DNA of 64,000 nt from Cenococcum geophilum 1.58. Its lineage: Eukaryota > Ascomycota > Dothideomycetes > Gloniales > Gloniaceae. The notes under the pieces were generated by a model. That model made no database searches. It was not told the DNA's origin and was given only the letters and a program-made list of their open reading frames with translations. Made by a program: the position numbers and the translations under genes. Within the stretch, counting starts at the first letter, position 1; the number at the start of each line of letters is the position of its first letter. Below are positions 10,349 through 21,579 of this stretch, in pieces. The DNA lies in contig KV748226.1 in assembly GCA_001692895.1 (NCBI GenBank), forward strand, positions 994,329 through 1,058,328, given 5' to 3'.

Positions 10349-12655
10349 ATGACCATAGACCATCTGGCGAGCCCAGTTTTGCTGCGCAAGATAGACCAGC
10401 TCCGCGAGAAAAATGTCGGCCAACATGTTGCACTGCCCCAGGTAAGCTTGCTCACGCTCACGCTCTTGTTCTTATCTCAAATAAATCTACTTATAGCTCG
10501 TTGTCGTCGGAGATCAAAGTTCCGGTAAATCATCTGTGTTGGAGAGCTTGACAAACATTCCGTTTCCTCGCAATCTGGAGCTTTGCACACGCTATGCGAC
10601 ACAAATAACATCTCGCCGTGACCCCGATCCTCGGGTGGAGGTCACTATTATTCCAGGCCCTCACGCTTCCAATGCGCACAAAAGACATCTGCGCGGTTAT
10701 CATCCAGAGATTCTATCCCCGAAAGGTTTCCGCGCTCAATTCCCACAAATTTTGAAAGAGGTTGGTTTCACTTTCCCAAAATCAATTAGACTAGGAAGAC
10801 GGTTAGGATCATTTATTAACCGTCATAACAGGCCAATACTCGAATGGGAATTCGGACTGACATTTGCTCGAGCGAAGGGACAGTTTTCAGCGAGGATGTC
10901 CTAAAAATTGAGATATGTGGTCCTGATGAAGACTACCTTACAGTCATTGATGTTCCGGGCATCTTTCGCAACCCCACCGAGGGAGTTACGACTAGGGGCG
11001 ACGTTCAGCTTGTGCAAAACATGGTCAAGAAGTACATCGAAAATAATCGCACCATCATCCTTGCCGTACTCCCGAGCAACGTGGATATCGCCACCCAAGA
11101 AATTCTCACATTCGCTGAGGACTGTGATAAGCCCGGAGAGCGCACTTTAGGCATATTAACGAAGCCGGATTTGGTGACGGAGCAGAGTGCGAAAGTCGCT
11201 GTTTGTAACCTAGTTTTGGGAAAGAGAAGGCCGCTTATGCTTGGATACTATGTCGTCCGAAACCGCGGCGCAGATAATGATGACGCCTTCAACTATGGGG
11301 CTGCGGAGCAAATGTTTCGGGACGCGCCCTGGAACAGCCTGTCGAGGGACCGTCTCGGTGTGCAGGCGTTGAAGGCAAGACTGAGCGAGCTTTTAAGTCA
11401 AATCGCGCGCAAGGGATTTCCAGAACTACGCAAGGAAGTCAGCAAGCAGTTATCTGATTGTCGTACAGAACTAGAAGGCCTCGGTCCAGCCCGTCAGACG
11501 GAGAGAGACCAACGATTATTCTTGAGCACCATCGCCCGACGTTTCCAGGAGCTGGTTGATGCTGCCCTAAGCGCTCATTACTCGAGACATCCCATGTTCG
11601 AAGAAAAGGAGGAACTCAGGCTCATCACGTACGTGGTCAATTTAACAGAAATGTTTAACTACGATTTTGAGCGGAAGGCACACGTCCATTCTTTTGAGAT
11701 CTCCAGATCAACGCCGCCAAATAGTGACGAGGACGCCGAAAGCGAGGCATGCGATTCTTCCGCCGACGAACATGCAGAACAAACGGGCAAATTTGTTGAA
11801 GATATTAACCTTGAGGAGTTCACTGTCCTCGAAAACATTGTCAGCAAGGACTGTCAAATTGATGACCCCAAAAGCGGCATTATGGAGTGGACTGAGCGTC
11901 TTTACCTGCGATCTCGTGGCTTAGACCTAGGTACATTTGGTGGAACCATCCTCTCAAGCGCCTTTAAAGAGCAGTCAAGCAAATGGGCCCATATGACCAA
12001 GGCGTACGTGAGCCATGTCATTGTGGTCATTCACCGTTTCATGATTACTACCCTGGACATACTTTGTACCGATATGCAGGTTCGCGAGGAAGTATGGTCA
12101 TCTATTCTCGGTGAGGTGCTTATAAGGTATAAAGCGGCGATAGACCAAGCGATGTTCCTCGTGTCCATGGAGAGAGAGAAAAGACCATACACAGTGAACC
12201 ATTATTTTAACGAGAACCTTCAGGTTGCCCGTGGCAATCGGACGGCGGAAATGTTACATGGAGAAGCTCGAAACGAACTCAAACGTAACAGTTATAATAG
12301 CTCTGTCTATTCGTCCGATAATCTGATAGTCGATCTCGACTCCGTCAAAAACACTACCAGGAACAAGAGTAATGCGGAACACGCTAAGGAAGAAATACAT
12401 GATATCTTATTGTCCTATTACAAGGTCGCACGAAAACGATTCGTAGACAATGTTTACCAGCAAGCTGTTGATCACCACCTGTTAACTGGACCAATGAGTC
12501 CTCTCACTGTCTTCAGCCAGGAGTGGGTGATCATGTTGGAAGCTGAACAGTTGGAGGCAATGGCAGGAGAGTCCCCAATCACCAAGGAACGGCGGGCAGT
12601 CTTGACAAGGAAGATTCAGGATCTGGAAGCTGCTATGCAGATATTGAGGACGTAG
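10349..12655 (+). CDS. Dynamin-family GTPase (fungal, Mx/dynamin-like)
   Basis: Large GTPase of the dynamin superfamily, which uses GTP-driven assembly on membranes. Gene model: exons 10349-10441, 10497-10760 and 10832-12655, with introns of 55 bp (GTAAGC...TAG) and 71 bp (GTTGGT...CAG, weaker donor). All joins are phase 0, giving 726 aa. The start ATG at 10349 is chosen because it opens straight into the usual N-terminal helix (SPVLLRKIDQLREKNVG) before the G domain. Motifs: P-loop GDQSSGKSS (residues 36-44), switch DVPG (159-162), base-recognition TKPD (229-232). The middle/stalk region follows with an acidic insertion at about 295-320, and a C-terminal GED-like helix ends at LEAAMQILRT. 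No transmembrane segment or PH domain. This fits the fungal-expanded dynamin group rather than Vps1 or Dnm1, whose exact role is unknown. The frame is intact. Confidence 0.93.
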
Positions 12656-15064
12656 TACTTCGCAGTATGTGTGCGACCGGGCCCGCATCTTCTATTGCGG
12701 TAAGCCCAGGGATGGCTAGATCGTGCAATTCAATACTCAGTGATATGTGCAAAACTGCCAATTCAGGTCTCTCTGATGAATCAGTGGATCTTCTACGTGT
12801 ACATTGCGTAACAGCATATTTCAGCACTCGGCCCTCCTGATACTCGTGCCCTGAGCTCCTTTAGCACGGACATAACTTCATCTAGCCCTTGGTCGACTTT
12901 CATCCTGTTCCCACTGCGAGTCGTTCGTTGGCCGTGCCTTTGTGTGCATGGCCTCTCTGAGCATCACCTTGAAGAAAGGGCCAGGCAACACATGCCATTG
13001 CTACACCTACAAGTGCAAAGGGACCTCAATAGATTGAGCTTGGGTCATTAAATTATGCCCCAGACCTGATGTGCACTCATTCCGTCAGAGTGCTTGACAT
13101 TGAAGGAGTGGAAATGGGACGGCATATCAAGCACGAAGTGCCAAGTTTATGCCGGTCGTATGTATAGGACTCCTTCAGCTGCACCAGGACACATCCCGCT
13201 CGATAGCACCGCCACTCGGGATAAAACAAAGTGGTTATCATGAACACAGGAACACAGGATTAGCCATGCCAGTGACTGCGGCCTACCATCATGCAACAGA
13301 CGACGGGGACTCAACCATCAGGGCGAAGTTCATACACGCATGGGGTAGGGAGTCATAATAGGCATAGCAAAGGCTCTGATGCCCAAACTGTTGTCTCTAG
13401 ACTTGTCAATGAGTAAGGCAATGCAGCATATTGATTCGCGAGGACCTATAGCTCGGGCTAGCCATTAGGGAACTCATTAATCAGCTTTGGCAGAATTTCC
13501 CGGTCAGGCCCGCGCACCCTTGATAAGTGAGCGGATGTGTTTCACGCGATGTGATGCGGGTTGGTATATCCGCACATGCTCCTGTCAGTAGCTTCAAGGC
13601 ACCTGTCGAACGCCCAATTGGCTCAAAAAGACCGATCCTTCTGGCGAAGCCAAATAGGACGTATTTTATAGGTTGACAGCACCGTCATCTTTGTCGATGA
13701 AGCATATGGGTCTTCGTTATGCAAGAACTCTAGATGACTGCCTTTCTGACCGACATCTCTTTATGCATGAATTCTGGATACGGACTTATGGCGGTGACGG
13801 GGAGGACGCTGATCCACATTCAAGGTCACAAGGCGGTGTTGATAAGGGGCCATGCAAAGAAACTCTTCAGAACATTTACATTACACACACGCGCAGCTTT
13901 GCATTACCTCCGCCTCATCTCATATACCTGTAACCGCGTAGTCACCGAGTGATACTAGGGAACCTCCGTGCTACCAAGAGCAAGGATTAGAGGTGTGCAA
14001 ATGCATGTATTTCACATAGGTTGGGGCTGAGAACACAGTTTTTATGCATTGTGTGCTGACCTCTTAGGCTGCTATGTGACATATTCCTTATTTCATGCCA
14101 TTACGCGGCCCACGTCCTCTAGTTCGGCGGGCGACTCGGGAGGGTTTATCTCGAGCCGTGCCCCGAAATCCAGCACCAGCGAACCCACCATTTAGCGGAA
14201 CTGCATTAAAGCACATCGCCAGGAGATGCCTTGGAGGTCGCTCTAGTACAATCATTGCCTAGAAAACAGGAACAGCCGGCACTCCAATTTTACCAGCAGC
14301 CGAGCTCTTACCAACATCTCTAAGCAGCCTATGCCAGCCGCTGGATGCAAGCCCACATGACTATTTGCAAAAGCTTAGCAGTGCCATTGGAGTTATCATA
14401 AAGTCCAAGCGGGCTTTAATATACATCGACTTATCCACAGTGTGATTTCCGCCCGCATCACAATTCCCGAAACTAACACGGAGTATAGGCAGACAGAGGA
14501 CCACATATCAAATGGCTAGGAGCCAACTAGAGGTAACTAAAGGCAAGCGCCTTTCCCTCCATGACCAAGCACATGGACGCACCTGCCGCATATATCGAGC
14601 AATTCCCTTAGTATAGCGGCAGCAGCAATAACCGATAGCTACCAAATTCAACCCTGTAACCGGAGGCTAAAGCCTTAATGCTGGGAGCATGGCTGCAACG
14701 GCCGTCACTTCGCAACCGCTTCGCAACCTCCTACGGAATTAAGGGGATAAATCTGGTACGGCGACTAAGTTCCATTGCCCAAGGTGTGGTGTGGAGTTTA
14801 CCTGGAAGACGACGCTGAGAGCTTATCGAAGGGGATAAATATAAACCAACATTATAGAGTATCGCTATTTTCTTAAACGCCATACACTGCCACTGGCGGG
14901 GGAGGAAGAATCTCAGCAGAGCAGCGAAAGCATAAATATAGCTTGAGTATTATATAAACATAGTCCTTTATTTTAGTTATCTGGTGGTTAGCAGTCTAAT
15001 CTGATAACCTGATCTCTGGCTCAGATGCATGCTCTAGATCCTTAACATTTCCTCCGCATTCAGT
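12656..15064. other. Long intergenic region, no gene supported
   Basis: About 2.4 kb of ordinary base composition between the convergent dynamin and GMC genes. Short frames (13149-13358, 13673-13933 and others) show no motif, splice pattern or codon bias that would support a gene. Composition is not RIP-like. It could hold untranslated regions or a very decayed gene. Confidence 0.5.
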
Positions 15065-17142
15065 TTACGCAGCCTTCGCGTCCGCAATAATGACATCCGA
15101 AGCCTTCTCACTAATCATGTAGATAGGAACCACGATATAAAAGCCAGGGATCTTCGGGAAGACAGATGCGTCCACAATACGCAAGCTGTCCACCCCACGG
15201 ACACGGAAGCTGGAGTCCAGCACGGCCATTGGGTCGTTGTCAGCACCGATGGGGCATGTACAAGACGCATGATGACCCCATGCCTCTTTTTTGATGAAGT
15301 CTTTCATGCCAGCCTCAGTAGTCACATTCGGCCCCGGCCAGACCTCTGTGAAGGCTCCGTCAAGCGGAATCAGGTTTTTAAAGATGCTGCGTGAATACTC
15401 CATGGCTTCGTAAACTGCTTGTAAATCCTTCTGGTCTGCACCATCTGCAGTAATGCCAGTATCGAAGGAGTTGAAGTTGATGAGAGGCATATCACGCGGG
15501 TCGGATGACCGGAGGGCTACTGTTCCAGCATTGTTGCGAGAGTGTGCTTTGAGCACGATCCATGCCCAGTGACGGGCATCACTTAAAGAGAAGTCGGAGT
15601 AGCCTGGATAATATCCTGTGAAGTATACGGGGGCACCAGAGATGAGGAGATCTGGATCACCAGCGGAGACGCTAGAATTCTTGACAACCGTAATGGCGAT
15701 GCCGCCGCTGCCGTAAATACCCTTTAGAATGACATTGTCCTCCCATTGCTCTAGGCATGGATCTGGCTGGGTTCGTAAGAAAGTGCATCGAGAGGTGATA
15801 ACGAAGTCACTGGTTGTCTTGCCAACGACAGTATTCTCATAACGATCTTGGAGATTGGTCCCGACACCAGGAAGGTCAACCACGACGGGTATGTTAAATT
15901 TCTCCAGCTCTGCTTTCGGGCCAATTCCACTTAACTTCAGAAGCTGTGGCGTATTAAAAGCGCCAGTTGAAATGATGACCTCTCGAGTGGCATTGACACC
16001 GCCGGGAGTCCCTCCCGATGTTGTGGCACTTGCTCGGGGGTCTGCCCGATATAAACTTTTACCCTGGAGAAAATCTACTCCAATAGCTTTTGGCTTGGCT
16101 CCTGTTTCGTCGAATCTAACACGGGTCACGAGCATCTCAAGCTGGATATCCAAATGATATTTTCGTGACCCATCGGGGTTTGTCGCATTTGCAGTAGCAA
16201 GGATGAATTCGCGAGCGCCATTCCGATGGTGGTTATCCATTGCAAGTGGCACTTGGTAAAGCCCTTGCGTTGAATCGCGGAGTGGAGTATCGGCATTGAT
16301 ATCCCGAAGCAAAACCTCGCCTAGGCCTGCGACCGTCTGAACCAGCTTCCCTAGTAGGCTTTTGCCCATTGCAGTTGCAGCGGCAATGATCAATGATAGG
16401 AGCTTCCGGTCCTCAATAACAAGCGTCAAATCAGTGAGAGCAGTGCCATGCCACCCGTTAAAACCATGACCAACAACATAGTTCGGAAGGTATCGACACC
16501 GCTCGAGGCGTTCGAAATACTGCCTCATCTTATCCGGGGCCCAAGAGCCATCTCCAGTAATCGTAGCAATGTTCGTCCAATCACTCTCATGAGGGTAAAT
16601 CGTAATTAGTGCGTTATGAGCGCTACAACCACCCAGAGTGCCTGCACGTGGATATAAAATGCCAAGAGGTGTCGATCCGGGGGGAGGTGTGCCTGTTCCG
16701 GTGGCAGCATTTGGCCCAACAAATAATTCGCCTGAAGGAGTTCTCCATGTCATCTGCGAGTTCTTTTCTTGTCGTGCCTGGTCCGAATAGTGGTTCACAA
16801 AGTAATCCCATCGCATAGGTTCATATTCGGTTGATTGAAGTTGCAAAGCGGGTACTTGGTATTGCAGCGCGCTTCCTTCATCATTTCCAGCATCAATCAA
16901 AAGGACTTTAAACCCAGCGATCGCTAGTCTGGCAGCCAAGGGCCCGCCTCCGGGTCCTGATCCAACTACAATGTATTCGTAGCTCCCAAGGCTTGTGCTA
17001 TCAGACTCATCCCTTCGACTAAATGTATCATGAGTGATATTATACAATGTTTTGGTGGATAACAGGATCCCACTCACTTGGCTAGAGAATCTGCTGAAGC
17101 AGCGAAGGCGACTATATGGCCTAATACCCGTTTGAAGAGCAT
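15065..17142 (-). CDS. Secreted GMC-family FAD oxidoreductase
   Basis: Flavoenzyme of the glucose-methanol-choline family (CAZy AA3-like), which oxidises an alcohol or sugar with FAD. Two exons, 17142-17078 and 17018-15065, with a 59-bp intron (GTGAGT...TTTAG), give 672 aa. ATG 17142 is chosen because it supplies a signal peptide (MLFKRVLGHIVAFAASADSLA) that splices in frame to the mature enzyme. The long unspliced frame reaching 17176 has no ATG there. Motifs: dinucleotide-binding VVGSGPGGG (residues 39-47), a GMC signature-2 region STGAFNTPQLLKLSGIGPK, and the C-terminal active-site pair HH (604-605, in GHHASCTCPIG). The final motif reads IPGFYIVVPIYM where many members have Gly-Asn, as in one fungal subgroup. 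The substrate cannot be told from sequence. The frame is intact and seems functional. Confidence 0.93.
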
Positions 17143-18247
17143 TTCCGGATAAGAGTTCCGGAGGAGCCGGACTCAAGGAAGAAAAGAGAGTGAAAAGGGC
17201 AATGGGTTTTCAACAAATGACTGCTTTGAGTGTAACAGTAGAATGAAGGAAAGTTATAAAAGTGGCGGCAAGCCGATTTCCAGGAGGGGATTAAATAAGG
17301 GCCCGCTGGAAGTACCGGTTTCTCAAATGATGGCTAAAAGAACCACAAGACGCGGTCATCCTGCTGTGACAATCCTTTCCAGAATAGTGGTACTTCAGCG
17401 CCGCTTGCCACGAGGTGAAATAGCACAGCTAGAGCCATGACCAATGAGGCAGGCACTCTAGTGTTTGGCATTTTGATCAGCCATCGGGAATGCTCGGGGT
17501 AAGAGGAGCTGTAAAACGTGAAAACATGGTCCCATGATATACGCAGTGTATGCAGTGGATGTGCTCACTGCACAAAGCGCTTTGGTGATCAGAGAGGTTG
17601 CAAAGAATCGGCGATGATATGAGGTGAAGACACGATTCCTTCAGTGGTGATGACCGCCATTTGTGGCAGGGGATTGCGCAAAGGGCCGGGTCGCTTGGAA
17701 GCATTTATCCGCAAGCTAGGGAATTTTTGGGGACATCGGTCCGGCGCAGCGCTGACCACTATGGCCAAGAACTGCAGCCTCTGTTTTTAACCTAAGCCGC
17801 GTCAACTCTTGGAGTTTCTTCCAGGTAGTTTTCCCCCAATGTTCTCATAACCTCTTCCAAGGCTGTCTCATTGATGGTCACTTGTTTGAGATACTCAAGC
17901 AGGGACTTGATAATGACTCGGCTGCGGCTCTTTCGTAGAGCTTGCTGGTGCAGGCCTCTTCCTCGCAAGTTCACAGTGCAGAACGAGGTTGTAGATTGTT
18001 ACCCTGGAGTCTATAATCCCATTCCACTGACCCTAGAATGCTCAACTATGCCGTTCCCATCCTGTCAAAAATTGCTCTTTACTGTAGCGTTATGATAATC
18101 ACAGCCGATGAGAGCTCTTGAATTGTCGTCGCTTCGTCTCTGAAACCTCATAATTTATATTGCTCCTTGCTTTCCTGAATGATCCGTCGTAGCATTCTTT
18201 GGTGATGTCTTTTTAAGTTCCCTCACGTTGTCTTATTTTTTGCAAAC
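17143..18247. other. Intergenic region between divergent genes
   Basis: Upstream region shared by the GMC gene (-) and the CFEM/Pth11-like pseudogene (+). A minus-strand frame at 17792-17974 (60 codons, containing SLLEYLKQVTINETALEEV) looks helical and may be the tail of a lost gene, but I recognise no family. Nothing else supported. Confidence 0.4.
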
Positions 18248-21151
18248 ATGAAGCTATTCTTCGATATCACGGTCTGGATAGCTGCTATGTCTCCTTTGGC
18301 AAAATCAGAACCCGTAGAGCAGAGTTCCGCATTGTCGTCATTCCCCAGCTACGCGGTGACGGCTTTTTAGCAGCACCAGTTGCATTCTTACGCTAGTGAA
18401 ACGTAGTTGGAATGCATGATGAAACTGATTCTAGAGTCTTCATGTTCCTTCACGGGTCAAGCTTGCATTTGTACAAACGCAGACTCAAATATACGGATAT
18501 GAGAATACGTTCAGGTTGGGTGTACGGTGAAGGAATCACTGAGTAAGTTCCCTAATTTTCATCTTCATCAAAGTAGCCCATTAATTCGGCTTTTATGGGC
18601 CATTTGCTAATTTGAACAGCAACAAAGAATGCTTCCGAAACAGCCTACGGTGCTCCAGTAAGGAACAGGATGAAGGCAGTTTTGATCACCGGTATCGTTA
18701 GAGGTGCATTAGATCTTTTGCCAGTTTCGCTGCGATTATTGGCAAGAGGGCCTGGAGCCGGTGGCGGTGAGTTTGGTCTAGATGACTGGACTATTATTAG
18801 AACTATGGCACGTTGAGTCGGTCTTCGTCTGAATCTTCACATGCCCACTGCTTGGAATCAAGTTACTCGTAATCCCGCTCTCCGGACTGTCTCTTGTCTT
18901 AGCCGACTATAGACTTAGTAAAGGTATGTGAAATAGGTCCTTACACAGGACGATATTCACCTGCCATGATTCCAATAATATAAAGATATCTAGGCCGTCC
19001 CTTTCGAAGATATAACGCATGTACTATATGTGAGTCGAGCCTGGATATGGAAATATCATTTTACCCATCCTGACAGTTCTTAGATTTATTACTTCGACGG
19101 ATCTCTATATTTTGCTTCTCTAGCCTTGATAAAATTCTCCATCCTCTTCTCCTATCTTCGCATATTTCCAGAACGAAATTTTAGAAGAGTGGTATACGAA
19201 ATTATGGCTTGCCGTGTCGGGTACATCATCACCTTCGCCCTTATATCTATTTTCTAGTGCCGGCCTATTCCATTTTCACGGAAACGGTGGGATGGTGAAC
19301 ATAAAGGCACTTGCAACAATGCCAATGCGCAAAGCTGGGCCGCTTCCGCAATCAACATCTTCCTTGACCTTTTCGCCATTCTCCTACCAATGCCACAACT
19401 AGCAAAATTAGCCCTGTCTTTCAGGATGAAAATGCAAATCATGCTCATGTCCGGCGTTGGATTCTTGTAAGTTCACTAACACTCTTGTCAAATTTGGCAA
19501 AAGTTACTGAGCCTTCCAAGCATTACCCAGTGTGGCCAACAGGCAGCGTCGCTGGCAGCGTCGCTGACAGCTCGCTGCTGATGTAAGCAGTCAGTCAGCA
19601 TACATAGTTACAACAGCCAGTCAGCGTATATTTATGCAGCGCGCTAACAGCTCGCTGCTTAAGTGGTAAGGAAGGATCAATTTGGTGGTATTTTGAAGCC
19701 TTTTGTAGAAGTTGAGGATCTTCGGATCTCCGGTTAAAATTTAGGTGGGAAACCCNGGGATATTTATACTAAATTATATAGTTTTCTCTAAATTCCCCGT
19801 CGCGTCTATATACGCGTTTTGTCCACTAAATGCCAGCCTTTATTACAATAGGAAAATACAACGGGACCTTATATTTCCTACTAGAAATATAGTAGAGCTT
19901 CTTCCTCTAATTACTCCTTCCTTATTTAATTCTTAATTTACGTCCATAAAGCTTATAGACCTTGCGATTTACTACTTGTACTCCCCTTATAATTAAAGAC
20001 ATATATAAACTAAATAAGTAGAACAACTCTATATAACGAGAGCCTCTACCAGCTGGCTAGAACTATAGCTATATATTCCTAATTCCCAATTAACTGAAAG
20101 AATCTTTTCCTAGGTAAGCACGGCAGGCTTACTAGTTATTATAAATACCAACACAATTAAAGTAGATTAATATTAGAAGTAGTAGCTTCTTAAAGGCCTT
20201 CTACTAAGTAGCTTAATTAACTGTATTGGCTTTAACAGTGCCTTAACTACGCCTTAGCTAATAAATTTAAATACTAACTTAACTATAAGTTAAATATAGC
20301 GGTAAAAACACTAGCTAAGATAGGTAGATCTATTAAAGCTTATCCCTTAATAAAGTCTAATTTTAAAATAGAGCCCGCTTAACCACCTAACCTAGATTCC
20401 TACTACTAACGTTACTGCCGGTGCAAATACCTACTTTAAAGCCCACGCGGCGTACTAATTAAATCCAATAATATTTAGATACTATTTAAGGTTAATTTTC
20501 GGATAACGTCAATATTTATATATATAGAGGTGCTGCCAAAAACCTAAAATTTAACTGTAACTCTATTAGATTTATATAAATTACCCAATTAGGATAAGCG
20601 CGCTGTCAGCTCTGCAGTCAGCGTATGTACATTTCCAGCGAGCGTCCAGCGAGCGGCTTGATTGACCACAGTCAGTCAGCGGAAGGCATCATCGCTCGCT
20701 GAACGCTGCCTGTTGGCCACACTGGCATTACCGTCGTCAGCGTTCTCCGGTTGAAATCTCTCATCCAGTTCGGGAATACACAAAATCTCGCACGTAAGTT
20801 TTGATGAAACCCCACCCCTCCAACGAGAAACTGACAGCTAAAGGGGATTATGTGCCTCTTAGATATTAGAGCACCGTCGAGATACACGTAAGTATCATCT
20901 GCTCGTGTATGCCAGCGTTGCGAGCTCTCGTGCATAGCTGGCGCTGGACGATGTTCACCCAAACTGGAGATTCCAAACAGTCGACACGTAAGTCAGCCAC
21001 TGGCAGTAACTCAAAGATCATCAATTCCGTGTCTTCCAAACCGAAGAGCGACAATTCGGATTTCGTTCCACTTGTGAACCTGGAAAACCAACGTGGAAAC
21101 TCTAAGACATGGATCCAGCATGAAAATTTTCCGAAATATTCTGTTCAGTAG
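18248..21151 (+). pseudogene. CFEM + rhodopsin-domain (Pth11-like) receptor pseudogene
   Basis: The family is fungal seven-transmembrane surface receptors with an extracellular cysteine-rich CFEM domain, used in surface or host sensing. Seen: ATG at 18248 in a CAAACATG context, a signal peptide (MKLFFDITVWIAAM), and a decayed CFEM region ending in CSFTGQACICTNADS (about 18441-18490). The seven-helix domain follows: LRLLARG..EFGLDDWTII (near 18735), VPFEDITHVLY (18995-19028), ALIKFSILFSYLRIFPE (19124-19174), RKRWDGEHKGTC (about 19276-19314), FLDLFAILLPMPQLAKL, then an intron donor GTAAGT near 19468. A hAT element (19528-20724) sits at the end of that intron. After it come VVSVLRLKSLIQFGNT and a C-terminal STVEIHVSIICSCMPALRAL region plus a Ser-rich tail to the stop at 21151. 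In-frame stops fall at conserved Trp or Gln positions (about 18992, 19255, 20863). All are explained by G-to-A or C-to-T. Confidence 0.85.
19528..20724. mobile_element. hAT DNA transposon 2, short and RIP-degraded
   Basis: Terminal inverted repeats CAGTGTGGCCAACAGGCAGC match exactly at both ends. The 8-bp target duplication is GCATTACC (19520-19527 and 20725-20732). Subterminal regions repeat motifs such as CAGCGAGC and CAGTCAGTCAGC, as in hAT ends. At 1197 bp it is too short for a full transposase, and the interior is AT-rich with one N at 19756. It is an internally deleted or non-autonomous element. It lies within the receptor pseudogene, just at the 3' side of an intron, so it may have destroyed the acceptor site. 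Confidence 0.92.
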
Positions 21152-21571
21152 GAAGATATATTTTGTGCACTCAGCTATGCAAATGCAAAGCTAGATTAAA
21201 GTTTATTCAGATATCAGTAATTGTACTAAAGGACGAGAATGACCTTTTTCACTAGTGTAATATTTTATAAAGGTCAACATGGTCCAAATATTCATGGAGA
21301 CTTGCCGCTCATGAAATCGGCTTGTTCAGCATAATTCGAATTTGGGCATTGTGCTCATGAGCCGCCTCTAACTGTTTTAGAGCATCACCGGCCCTCCCAC
21401 AGGCGGTGAGGTTGGAGACTTCTCCAGAAACCGGTACCATGAGTAGCACTCTTACTAGCGGTCCGCATCGGTGTCAACTTCGCCACCCCTTAGGCGTCAG
21501 TATGATGCCTGCCCTAAGGTATTACTATCATGAATTGCATCATTTGCAGTGTCCGCTCTAAGAAATCCAAG
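21152..21571. other. Intergenic, nothing recognised
   Basis: Ordinary composition downstream of the receptor pseudogene. No open frame or repeat of note up to the target duplication of the next hAT element. Confidence 0.5.
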
Positions 21572-21579
21572 CTTTCGAA

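Noticed and set aside
12656..15064. Several short frames as small secreted protein genes
   Set aside because: No signal peptide, cysteine pattern, splice sites or codon bias that stand out.
17143..17176. Extension of the GMC reading frame upstream to 17176
   Set aside because: The first codon is TTG and there is no ATG in that frame; a spliced model from ATG 17142 gives a signal peptide and standard splice sites.
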